Virus record (IMG/VR): IMGVR_UViG_3300042389_000401
Span: 1 to 20,797 of that record
From: a virus
Length of the DNA: 20,797 nt
Reading direction: 5' to 3' (one strand)
The position numbers and the translations under genes are program-made. Below the pieces are notes generated by a model. That model was not told where the DNA came from, searched no databases, and worked only from the letters and a program-made list of their open reading frames with translations. Each line of letters starts with the position of its first letter. Position 1 is the first letter of the stretch. This document shows, in pieces, positions 4,205-10,790 of this stretch.

Positions 4205-4768
4205 ATGGTTAAATTGATTAATAACATTCCTCAAAAAATTGTTAATGATATTGAGCTATGGGTAACGAGTACAAAGATCCCATGGTTTTTCTTTACTCAT
4301 ACATTGGGTGAAGACCAAAGAGGTAGTCATAAAGTAGATCAGGATACTTATACAATAGCTGATCTACCACGTCTTACTCACTACTTCTATCCAAATTCCA
4401 AATCGCCTGAGAATGATAGAAAGTTCATTATGCCATTGACCCAATGGTGCCGGGCAAATATCTTACCTCCAAACTATGAGGTAAGAAGAGTGATGGGTAA
4501 CTTAACAACTCAGCTAAGAGACGCTGAATTGCTTTTGAACATTCCTCATGTTGATTCAGATGATGGTGAAAAATTTACGTTTCTCTACTATGTAAACGAC
4601 AGTGATGGCCAGACTGTGTTTTTCGAGGATGGTAAGATTGTATGTGATGCAACACCAGTAAGAGGTACTGGCGTCCTGTTTCCATCCAACACTGTTCACG
4701 CAGGACAAGTGCCTGCCATGAACAAATCGAGATATGTTATTAACTGTTTATTTGAAAAGCGGGATTGA
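4205..4768 (+). CDS. Fe(II)/2-oxoglutarate-dependent oxygenase, paralogue A
   Basis: 187 aa. The C-terminal half shows the double-stranded beta-helix facial triad: H115-x-D117, distal H165 in V-H-A-G, and R176 for 2-oxoglutarate. Y-Y-V-N-D-S-D-G-x-T and L-F-P-S-N are shared with the paralogue at 4845 and are typical of phage P4H-like oxygenases. Such enzymes hydroxylate protein or nucleic-acid substrates; the target here is unknown. ATAAATAA at 4193-4200 could be a T4-type late promoter. The last three codons and TGA stop overlap tRNA-Gly by 10 nt, with the stop at tRNA positions 8-10. Confidence 0.85.
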   Translation: MVKLINNIPQKIVNDIELWVTSTKIPWFFFTHTLGEDQRGSHKVDQDTYTIADLPRLTHYFYPNSKSPENDRKFIMPLTQWCRANILPPNYEVRRVMGNLTTQLRDAELLLNIPHVDSDDGEKFTFLYYVNDSDGQTVFFEDGKIVCDATPVRGTGVLFPSNTVHAGQVPAMNKSRYVINCLFEKRD

Positions 4769-4832
4769 TGTAATGGTAGCCTGGAACCTTGCCAAGGTTC
4801 ACGCGCGAGTTCGATTCTCGCATCCCGCTCCA
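4759..4832 (+). tRNA. tRNA-Gly (GCC)
   Basis: 74-nt cloverleaf: acceptor GCGGGAT/ATCCCGC, stem GAACC/GGTTC around TTGCCAA (anticodon GCC), U73 as expected for glycine, CCA encoded. It overlaps the end of the upstream oxygenase gene by 10 nt. Confidence 0.95.
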
Positions 4833-4844
4833 TTTAGGTAATGT

Positions 4845-5465
4845 ATGGTTGATTCTCTAACAGTAAATCCCTTATTAGCAGACTCAGTAGAAAAAGAGTT
4901 GCTGAGTATTAAACCAACATGGCAATATGTTGGGATGACAAATTACTTTTATGATGTTTCAGATCCCGGCATAAGATCTCTTCTTAACAACATTAACGCA
5001 AAGTATGGTCCTGTCGTTGACACTCAAAGATTTACAGATGAGTATGTCAATAGATTTGTAAAACCTGATGTTAGATTCATCGACATTCGCAGCAACCCAA
5101 ACTCGCGTTACAACAAACATTTTCCAAATGTCGCTAGACTTGTTGATTATATACAAACTGCATACATTCCTAAAGAGTATGCTGTGTATAGATTGATGAC
5201 AAATATTCAAACAATCAGACCCAAATGGACTATGAATGCTCCTCATCCAGACACGAGGTTGGATAAGTTTATTACAGTTTTATACTATGTTAACGATAGT
5301 GATGGTGATACCTTTTTCTTTGATGGGGACGAATGCATAAGCAGAGTGAAACCTATCAAAGGTACAGCTGCAATGTACCCATCTAATACGTGGCATGCTG
5401 GCTCAACACCAGTTGAGCATGAAACGAGAGTGGTTATCAACATGGTGTTTGGACCAAATAAATAG
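4845..5465 (+). CDS. Fe(II)/2-oxoglutarate-dependent oxygenase, paralogue B
   Basis: 206 aa. The triad is H134-x-D136, distal H184 in W-H-A-G and R195. The C-terminal 75 residues align readily with the gene at 4205 (Y-Y-V-N-D-S-D-G-D-T, then Y-P-S-N-T-W-H-A-G), while the N-terminal 100 residues differ. The pair probably arose by duplication, with tRNA-Gly now between them. Substrate unknown; capsid, tail or nucleotide modification are all possible. A weak AGGT site precedes ATG 4845. A sigma70-like promoter begins right after its stop. Confidence 0.85.
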   Translation: MVDSLTVNPLLADSVEKELLSIKPTWQYVGMTNYFYDVSDPGIRSLLNNINAKYGPVVDTQRFTDEYVNRFVKPDVRFIDIRSNPNSRYNKHFPNVARLVDYIQTAYIPKEYAVYRLMTNIQTIRPKWTMNAPHPDTRLDKFITVLYYVNDSDGDTFFFDGDECISRVKPIKGTAAMYPSNTWHAGSTPVEHETRVVINMVFGPNK

Positions 5466-5494
5466 TTGATTGTTAAAGTAATTTGTAGTACAAT
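5466..5494 (+). promoter_or_regulatory. sigma70-type promoter for tRNA-Ser and TonB receptor
   Basis: TTGATT (5466-5471), 17-nt spacer, TACAAT (5489-5494). It is followed 9 nt later by tRNA-Ser(TGA) and then the receptor gene. The -10 region shares TAGTACAATACA with the promoter at 2207, so both probably belong to one temporal class. Confidence 0.65.
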
Positions 5495-5503
5495 ACAAAC
5501 AAA

Positions 5504-5593
5504 GGAAGCGTGGTAGAGCGGGTGAATACGCTAGTCTTGAAAACTAGAAGCCCTTTACAGGGCTCGAAGGTTCGAATCCTTCCGCTTCCGCCA
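5504..5593 (+). tRNA. tRNA-Ser (TGA), intact
   Basis: 90-nt type II tRNA: acceptor GGAAGCG/CGCTTCC, stem CTAGT/ACTAG around CTTGAAA (anticodon TGA), strong variable arm AGCCC/GGGCT, discriminator G, CCA encoded. A second, broken Ser(TGA) gene lies on the far side of the receptor gene. Confidence 0.96.
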
Positions 5594-5614
5594 TTTATTT
5601 TATTGAGGTGAATT

Positions 5615-7702
5615 ATGAAAAAAGCAATTTTGTTTTGTCTTATCTTTACTAATAGTCTTGTTGTTGCAAGCCCTCCTCAATTAGAGGAAGTAGTAGTAAC
5701 TGCACAGCGCAAAGTTGAGTTGTTACAAGAGGTACCTCTTTCTCTTTCGGTACTTTCCGAAGAAGACCTTGATTCAAGGCAAATTGAAACTGTTAAACAG
5801 CTTCTAACAAACTCCCCTAATGTCATTGGCAACAATAACCTTGCAACAGCAAGTGCTCTTAGCGTATTCATTAGAGGAGTTGGCACAACAGAGAATCTTG
5901 CAACAGCAGAAACATCAGTTGGTGTTTATGTTGATGGCGTGTATGTTGCTCGCCAAGGTTTCAACAACCTTGCACTCCATGATGTTGAGTCTGTTGAGGT
6001 CCTTCGCGGACCTCAAGGTGTATTGTATGGACGCAATACAAATGGTGGTGCAATTAAGATTAATTTTAACAAGCCAACATTTGAAAATGTAATGACCAAC
6101 AATGTTAGCTATGGTGCAGTGGATTATATCTATGGTGATAGTGTCATTAATACCCCAATTAATGAAAACTTGGCTGTTCGTTTCAATCTAAGTGCTTATC
6201 AATATGATGGGTTTGTAACAGCTCCCTATCTCAATAGGGATGTTAACGATGGTGATGGAAGATCTGGTCGCCTTGCCGCACGTTATAAGGATGACAACAT
6301 TGATGTAAATCTATCTGTTGATTACTCTAAGGTATCTACAAATGGCAATTTTCAAGTTGACATTGGTGGAATACTAACCGCAAGGCCGCCCGATCTTTTC
6401 ACTACGCTCTCAACATTCAATGCAATGAATAATAACGAGACTCGCGGCGCTATGCTCAATGTTACATACAATAATGATTATTTTGAACTTCAATCAATCA
6501 CTGGGTATAGAAAGCTAAACCAATTTGTCAGCTCTGATGCGTCTGGTCAACCAGTTTCCCTATTTACTTTCTATCAGGACCAACAATCTGAGCAAGTGAG
6601 CCAAGAAGTGCAGGCTGTGGGAAATGTGTCTAATAATTTAAGCTATGTTGGCGGCGTATATTTCTTTAAAGAAAACGCCGATGTTTATTTGTATGATATT
6701 CTAAGAACTGCACCAACAGCAAACGCATTAATTGCATCTAAAATCTTTGGTGTCGATATAGAAAACTATGCTGCATATGGACAGCTTGAGTATGTGTTGG
6801 ATAAAGTTACACTTGCTGCTGGCCTAAGATATACATCAGAAGATAGAGATCTTAGAATTGTTCAGACAAGCAACAATCCTAGCTCACTCTTCAATTTTAA
6901 CACAAATGCTTTGGATGCAAGAGGAGTTGCTACAAGAAAAACTTATAGTGACACCACGCCTCGAATGAGCGTGAGCTATAAGGTGAATGATAATGCATTT
7001 CTTTACGCCTCCTACACCGAGGGGTTCAGGGCAGGTGGCTGGACAGGTAGAGCTGTAAGGGTTGATCAGTATGTGAATTTCAACCCAGAAAATGTACAAA
7101 CTACAGAAAGTGGTTTGAAATTGAATGGCGCTAACTGGAGATTGAACACAGCTGTATTTAATACAAAGTACACTGACCTATTCAACACATTGGCAATTAA
7201 TGGTGTGTTCACTGTGCAGACAGCCAATGCAAAAATTCAAGGACTAGAAACAGAAGGTAGCTGGCTAGTAACTGATTGGCTAAATGTCTATGGAAGTGTT
7301 GGGTTACTTGATACAAAGTACACTGGCAACCGCCCAGCAAACCTAGCCACAGAACTTCAGAGAGCACCAAGCACACAAGTTAAGGTTGGTGCTAAAGTTA
7401 TGTGGGGGAATTTGGAATGGAATGTTGGAGCTTATGACGCCAGCGAGTATAGACTTACCCCAGCCAATCTTGCTGTCACTGCACCAGCGCTTGCAGGGCG
7501 AGGGATTGAGCTAACAAAGGTACCAGTTGTTGTAGACAACTCGCTTACCTGGTCACCCAACCGTCGGTTCTCGCTAACACTTGCCTGCACAAATTGCTTT
7601 GATAAAGAGTTTGTCGAAGGTGCTGTTTATGTTGGCCAATGGGCTGGAGCATGGGCAGGCGACTCGCAGATGTGGTCAGTAACACTCTCGCAGCAGCTGT
7701 GA
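5615..7702 (+). CDS. TonB-dependent outer-membrane receptor
   Basis: 695 aa, a usual full length for the family. Residues 1-19 form a Sec signal peptide ending V-V-A-S. A TonB box, E-E-V-V-V-T-A-Q-R, lies at 24-32. The plug runs to about 150 with F-I-R-G-V-G (85-90) and L-R-G-P-Q-G-V-L-Y-G-R-N (130-141). The rest is alternating beta-barrel strand sequence, ending M-W-S-V-T-L-S-Q-Q-L. Such receptors import siderophores, heme, B12 or glycans using TonB-ExbBD energy. The substrate cannot be told; no heme FRAP/NPNL box was noticed. GAGGTG at 5605-5610 supports ATG 5615. The open frame and lack of damage imply function. The final codons and stop fall in a ruined tRNA-Ser. Phages commonly use these receptors for entry, but carrying one is rare. 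Confidence 0.93.
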   Translation: MKKAILFCLIFTNSLVVASPPQLEEVVVTAQRKVELLQEVPLSLSVLSEEDLDSRQIETVKQLLTNSPNVIGNNNLATASALSVFIRGVGTTENLATAETSVGVYVDGVYVARQGFNNLALHDVESVEVLRGPQGVLYGRNTNGGAIKINFNKPTFENVMTNNVSYGAVDYIYGDSVINTPINENLAVRFNLSAYQYDGFVTAPYLNRDVNDGDGRSGRLAARYKDDNIDVNLSVDYSKVSTNGNFQVDIGGILTARPPDLFTTLSTFNAMNNNETRGAMLNVTYNNDYFELQSITGYRKLNQFVSSDASGQPVSLFTFYQDQQSEQVSQEVQAVGNVSNNLSYVGGVYFFKENADVYLYDILRTAPTANALIASKIFGVDIENYAAYGQLEYVLDKVTLAAGLRYTSEDRDLRIVQTSNNPSSLFNFNTNALDARGVATRKTYSDTTPRMSVSYKVNDNAFLYASYTEGFRAGGWTGRAVRVDQYVNFNPENVQTTESGLKLNGANWRLNTAVFNTKYTDLFNTLAINGVFTVQTANAKIQGLETEGSWLVTDWLNVYGSVGLLDTKYTGNRPANLATELQRAPSTQVKVGAKVMWGNLEWNVGAYDASEYRLTPANLAVTAPALAGRGIELTKVPVVVDNSLTWSPNRRFSLTLACTNCFDKEFVEGAVYVGQWAGAWAGDSQMWSVTLSQQL

Positions 7703-7780
7703 TAGAGGAATAAAGCTCCTGACTTGAAATCAGACGTGGGGGCAACCTCACCGTGAGTTCGAATCTCACCCCTTCCGCCA
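7693..7780 (+). pseudogene. tRNA-Ser (TGA) with 5' half destroyed by receptor gene end
   Basis: The 3' two-thirds are normal: CTGA/TCAG around CTTGAAA (anticodon TGA), a GTG...CAC variable arm, T-arm GTGAG/CTCAC, acceptor CCCTTCC, G73 and encoded CCA. The matching 5' acceptor should be near GGAAGGG but reads GCAGCTG. Only four of seven positions can pair, including a G-T. The D-stem does not form and the D-loop lacks GG. The receptor's TGA stop is at 7700-7702, where tRNA positions 8-10 would be. Probably non-functional as a tRNA; the intact Ser(TGA) is at 5504. Confidence 0.8.
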
Positions 7781-7817
7781 ATTTATGAATATAGCATTAT
7801 TCAACTAGGATGTTACA

Positions 7818-8444
7818 ATGAAAAAGTTATTGACACTAGCTGCTGTTACCTTAGCCACCACTGCATTTGCTCAAGACGAATTAGTTGAGCCAAAGGGAAT
7901 GCAGGACATAATGGCTGAAGTTGTTACTGGCAAGTATAGAATGAAGCAAGCCAGTGCAGCACCTTGGGATGTTGATGTTGTAACAACCAGTGCCCACATT
8001 AATGCATTTATCGACGGTGAGATTTGTAACTCACCAGAGTTTGATGTTAAGTTTGTAAAGCAACAAACGAGCACTGTCGCCAAGTGGCGAAATCCTATTG
8101 GCTTTGAATCTGTTACATATAAAGGTAAGCTGGAAGTAACATCAGAAGATAGAACAATGACGATGCTGATGGAGAGCAATTCTAAGGGAATGGTTCTTCG
8201 TAGAACTGTTGTGTATTCAGGTGGCCAAAAGCTTAATTGGCTTTGGCTAGGTACAGGTACTGTAATAAAGGGGATGAGCGGTGGTCCAGTTGTTGCTGAT
8301 AGTGATGGGAGTATTGTTGGTATTGTTATGGGCCGTCCTGCCAAGGGATTGAAGAAGTACCAGTTTGAAGAAAACAAGTATGGCGACCTAACTCTATTTG
8401 TACCTTATGATGTTGTAGATTTCGTTTGGAGAAACTGCAAATGA
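7818..8444 (+). CDS. exported trypsin-like serine protease
   Basis: 208 aa. Residues 1-18 form a clear signal peptide (K-K, hydrophobic core, T-A-F-A then Q). The catalytic triad of the chymotrypsin/HtrA fold is visible: H60 in T-S-A-H, D76 in E-F-D-V-K-F-V and S154 in G-M-S-G-G-P-V, followed by G-S-I-V-G-I. There is no PDZ domain. The two cysteines C70 and C207 could form a disulfide. It should act in the periplasm or outside the cell. AGGA at 7807-7810 precedes the ATG by 7 nt. It starts 38 nt after the ruined tRNA-Ser, and its stop overlaps the next start (ATGA). Its target is unknown; processing of envelope proteins or of the receptor is possible. Confidence 0.82.
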   Translation: MKKLLTLAAVTLATTAFAQDELVEPKGMQDIMAEVVTGKYRMKQASAAPWDVDVVTTSAHINAFIDGEICNSPEFDVKFVKQQTSTVAKWRNPIGFESVTYKGKLEVTSEDRTMTMLMESNSKGMVLRRTVVYSGGQKLNWLWLGTGTVIKGMSGGPVVADSDGSIVGIVMGRPAKGLKKYQFEENKYGDLTLFVPYDVVDFVWRNCK

Positions 8445-8548
8445 GCAAACCAAAGCTAACATGGGCTAATATCAAAAAGGATAAGCTGTTCTTGTTACAG
8501 GCTGGTATTGTTATTGTGGTTACTGGATTGTATATTGTATTCCGATGA
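8441..8548 (+). CDS. 35-aa single-span membrane peptide
   Basis: A short gene joined to both neighbours by ATGA overlaps. It starts in the protease stop and its own stop overlaps the next ATG. Residues 1-15 are basic and polar (K-x-x-W-A-N-I-K-K-D-K), and residues 16-34 form one hydrophobic helix ending in Arg. This predicts a cytoplasmic N terminus with one membrane span. The exact fit between two coupled genes is the main evidence that it is real. Function unknown. Confidence 0.65.
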   Translation: MSKPKLTWANIKKDKLFLLQAGIVIVVTGLYIVFR

Positions 8549-8772
8549 AAACATATATCCATGTCAACCAACATGTAATACGTTCAAATAAAAAGAACGG
8601 AACATCAGATCCTGTGCTTACAATTAAGCAAGGTAAAAAGAATACCTATTGCAAAAAAGTAAAGATACATGGTCCTAGTGAGGTAGTTTATTCTGGCAAT
8701 GATAAGCCACTACTTTCTTGTGGCGCCAGAGTAGCAGTTGTAACAGAAAGCGAAGTTGAAGTAGTAGAATGA
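8545..8772 (+). CDS. conserved small phage protein, 75 aa
   Basis: Unknown function. Basic N-terminal half with H-V-N-Q-H-V-I-R-S-N, then G-P-S-E-V-V-Y and P-L-L-S-C-G-A-R-V, then an acidic C-terminal tail. As I recall, small proteins with this motif order are common in marine T4-like phages, next to nucleotide-metabolism or early genes. No signal peptide or membrane segment. The start overlaps the upstream peptide's stop and its stop overlaps the ATPase start, so translation is probably coupled. Confidence 0.8.
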   Translation: MKTYIHVNQHVIRSNKKNGTSDPVLTIKQGKKNTYCKKVKIHGPSEVVYSGNDKPLLSCGARVAVVTESEVEVVE

Positions 8773-9305
8773 AAGTTATTAATTTGTTCGGTGGGCCAGG
8801 GATTGGAAAGTCCACCATTGCAGCAGATCTCTTCGCTCTAATGAAGAGAGAAGGCTATAATGTTGAACTAGTGAATGAATATGCTAAAGAAGTTACCTGG
8901 GAGGGGCACTTTAGTTATTTAGATGATGAGTTCTATATCCTGGCCCACCAGAACAGACGTTTAGTTAGACTAAAGGGTAAGGTAGATTACGTCATTACAG
9001 ACTCGCCCATCCTTTTAGGACTGGCATATACGCCAGAAGATTACTATCCTCATTACTTTAGTAAGTTTATCCACGAAGTGTGGGGATCGTATGACAATAT
9101 AAATATCGTCTTACAGAGAGAGTCTAAGACTTATACAGAAGCTGGAAGGAACCAGAAGTATGAAGAGGCTCTTTTGAAAGACAGAAAGATGATTGATCTA
9201 CTTGAAGAGAATGGTAATGACTTCATTCATGTTAAAGTAGACAGAACAACCAAATATGAAATACTTGGGTATATAAATGGCGACAAAAAACGATATAACC
9301 GGTGA
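8769..9305 (+). CDS. P-loop NTPase/kinase, AAA_28 (NadR-like) type
   Basis: 178 aa. Walker A is G8-G-P-G-I-G-K14-S-T at the extreme N terminus. A Walker B-like D-Y-V-I-T-D-S-P lies near residues 73-80, and an arginine-rich lid region follows (R-E-S-K-T-Y, then A-G-R). This layout matches the AAA_28 kinases of T4-like phages, related to the nicotinamide-riboside kinase domain of NadR. The substrate is not evident; a nucleotide or nucleoside kinase role is likely. It is coupled to the upstream gene (ATGA), and the next gene begins inside its C-terminal end (29-nt overlap). Confidence 0.82.
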   Translation: MKVINLFGGPGIGKSTIAADLFALMKREGYNVELVNEYAKEVTWEGHFSYLDDEFYILAHQNRRLVRLKGKVDYVITDSPILLGLAYTPEDYYPHYFSKFIHEVWGSYDNINIVLQRESKTYTEAGRNQKYEEALLKDRKMIDLLEENGNDFIHVKVDRTTKYEILGYINGDKKRYNR

Positions 9306-9438
9306 TGCAATTCAGACGAAACTAGCATCTGATCTTTATAGACAGAACTGGGATAAGATCTTCGGTAAGAAGGATAAGAAGAAAGATGGACCAAAACGAA
9401 CTCGAGCAGCTCGAGCAAAAGTACAAGGAACTCCTTGA
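9277..9438 (+). CDS. small conserved phage protein, 53 aa
   Basis: It starts inside the end of the NTPase gene and overlaps the next gene by 53 nt in another frame. The N terminus, M-A-T-K-N-D-I-T-G-D-A-I-Q, followed by W-D-K-I-F-G-K-K and a very basic tail, resembles tiny proteins found repeatedly in T4-like marine phages. No membrane segment. The tail from about residue 31 is almost all K, R, D and A. Function unknown; the basic end could contact nucleic acid. Confidence 0.68.
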   Translation: MATKNDITGDAIQTKLASDLYRQNWDKIFGKKDKKKDGPKRTRAARAKVQGTP

Positions 9439-9556
9439 CCGATACGGTGACCAATTGCCAGATCCAAACCACTACCCTCGCCAGTTCCAATATTATGTCA
9501 ATATACTAACATGGCAAAAGCAACTTGAGAAGTTAGCTGTTGATTCTAAGAAGTAG
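9386..9556 (+). CDS. small conserved phage protein, 56 aa
   Basis: Glutamate/leucine-rich helical start (E-L-E-Q-L-E-Q-K-Y-K-E-L-L), then D-Q-L-P-D-P-N-H-Y-P-R-Q-F, a proline-tyrosine motif common in small T4-like phage proteins, then a second helix. It overlaps the end of the 53-aa gene out of frame. GATAAGAAGAAAG upstream gives at best a weak ribosome site. Function unknown. Confidence 0.65.
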   Translation: MDQNELEQLEQKYKELLDRYGDQLPDPNHYPRQFQYYVNILTWQKQLEKLAVDSKK

Positions 9557-9568
9557 TGGTTGTATAAT
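9540..9568 (+). promoter_or_regulatory. sigma70-type promoter before HNH gene
   Basis: TTGATT (9540-9545), 17-nt spacer, perfect TATAAT (9563-9568). The -35 lies in the end of the 56-aa gene. AATAAATA overlaps the -10 and resembles a T4-type late promoter core, so the site may serve two phases. The HNH start codon is 33 nt downstream. Confidence 0.65.
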
Positions 9569-9601
9569 AAATACATAGGACTTGACCATTAGGAGTATAT
9601 C

Positions 9602-10171
9602 GTGTCCCTTGTGTTGATTGCTGATAGTGCTGGTACCCCAAAAGATTGGGTTAACTTTGAAACTGCTGTTTGCTATTACGCTAAAGACAAAGTTGTTTGG
9701 GAAGCGGGCTCCCCCATAAGGGAGTTCCTAGGTGGCCACAACTATGTTGGCAAACAATCCAAAATTACTATCTCCTCCATCCTTGGTGTATCTGGTCCAA
9801 TCCTTGGATCTGCATTCTACGATAAAGAATCAATCTACGCAGACCGCTATGTTCTCTACTCTCGTGACCGCCACATCTGCGCATACTGCGGTGACCAGTT
9901 CTTAGCAAGAGACCTAACTATCGACCATGTGATGCCTAAGTCTCGAGGTGGCAAGAATAACTGGACAAATGTTGTTGCTGCCTGTAAGCCTTGCAACCAT
10001 AGAAAGGGTAACAAGACGCCAGAAGAAGCAAGGATGCATCTTCTCTACGTTCCCTATGTGCCTAACATCTTCGAGAAGATGATTCTACGTAACAAGAAGA
10101 TCTTGGCTGACCAGATGGAATTCCTAATTGGTAGGATTCCAAAGCATAGTAGAATCTTTCCTCTACAATGA
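9602..10171 (+). CDS. HNH endonuclease
   Basis: 189 aa from a GTG start with AGGAG at 9591-9595. A classic HNH module occupies residues 91-136: C93-x-x-C96, T-I-D-H109-V-M-P-K-S-R-G-G, N-W-T-N, C128-x-x-C131-N-H133. The cysteines bind structural zinc and H109 is the general base. The N-terminal 80 residues are unlike free-standing homing enzymes, and this type is common in bacteria and phages as a nicking or restriction-like nuclease. Roles in host DNA breakdown or homing are both possible. The stop overlaps the next ATG (ATGA). Confidence 0.9.
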   Translation: MSLVLIADSAGTPKDWVNFETAVCYYAKDKVVWEAGSPIREFLGGHNYVGKQSKITISSILGVSGPILGSAFYDKESIYADRYVLYSRDRHICAYCGDQFLARDLTIDHVMPKSRGGKNNWTNVVAACKPCNHRKGNKTPEEARMHLLYVPYVPNIFEKMILRNKKILADQMEFLIGRIPKHSRIFPLQ

Positions 10172-10764
10172 AGCTACCAGGGCTACTGTTCAAACTAGGT
10201 ACAGTAGATGTTAGTAAGATTGAAGAAGAAGTCAATAGCCTAACACACGATCAATGGATAGAATGGGACCTGAGGCAGAATAGATACAAAGTCCACTCTG
10301 CCACAGAGTCCTATCCTTTGATGTTCTCAGAGTATGGTGAAGAGCCAAAGTCCTACAATGTTGGCTCACCATTATGGAACGCTACTCAGCATCTAATCAG
10401 TAAGCTCGAGACATTCTATAATAGAAAGGTTGGGGCAGCTGTCTATGTTAAGTTGAAACCAAACACAAACATTATACCTCATACAGATGGTGGCTGGTTT
10501 GTTGATACTCATAGAGTCCACATTCCGATAGTTACAGACCCTGGAATCTTATTCTCTCTTACAGATAAGAAGTTCCATTTGGAGAAGGGTTCAATTTACG
10601 AACTCAACAATCTTGTAGAGCATGGCGTTGAGAATCCTACTGGCGTTGGTAGGGTACATTTGATGGTCGATATCCTACCTGATAGAACCGTAAACACTGC
10701 AGTTTTAAAAAGTCCTTTAGAATCAATAGGTTACGAATCCTTAAAAATCAACGAGTTAGCGTAG
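10168..10764 (+). CDS. aspartyl/asparaginyl hydroxylase-like 2OG-Fe(II) oxygenase
   Basis: 198 aa. The triad is H105-T-D107, distal H152 in V-E-H-G-V and R162 in G-R-V-H-L-M-V-D. The order I-I-P-H-T-D-G, then H-R-V-H-I-P-I-V, then E-L-N-N matches the Asp/Asn beta-hydroxylase family (PF05118). It is distinct from the two oxygenases upstream. All six Arg codons are AGA/AGG. The last 18 codons and stop lie within the repeated stem-loop cassette at 10709, so the C-terminal tail was probably added by that cassette. Confidence 0.85.
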   Translation: MKLPGLLFKLGTVDVSKIEEEVNSLTHDQWIEWDLRQNRYKVHSATESYPLMFSEYGEEPKSYNVGSPLWNATQHLISKLETFYNRKVGAAVYVKLKPNTNIIPHTDGGWFVDTHRVHIPIVTDPGILFSLTDKKFHLEKGSIYELNNLVEHGVENPTGVGRVHLMVDILPDRTVNTAVLKSPLESIGYESLKINELA

Positions 10765-10785
10765 TTCTTGTAACTCCTTGATTTT
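10744..10785 (+). terminator. stem-loop at oxygenase gene end, likely terminator
   Basis: AAAATCAACGAGTTA (10744-10758) pairs with TAACTCCTTGATTTT (10771-10785): 14 of 15 positions with one C-C mismatch, 12-nt loop. The 3' arm ends in a short T run, and A-rich bases precede the 5' arm, so it could terminate in both directions. The oxygenase stop (10762-10764) is in the loop. Confidence 0.65.
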
Positions 10786-10790
10786 ACATG

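Noticed and set aside
5820-6092. 90-aa frame inside the TonB receptor gene
   Set aside because: Out-of-frame shadow of the receptor; low-complexity Leu/Gln/Ser composition and no ribosome site.
5504-7780. Receptor gene as an integrated element with attL/attR repeats in tRNA-Ser
   Set aside because: The two tRNA-Ser(TGA) sequences share only generic tRNA motifs and differ in T-stem and variable arm, and no integrase is present, so they are not a simple direct repeat from site-specific integration.
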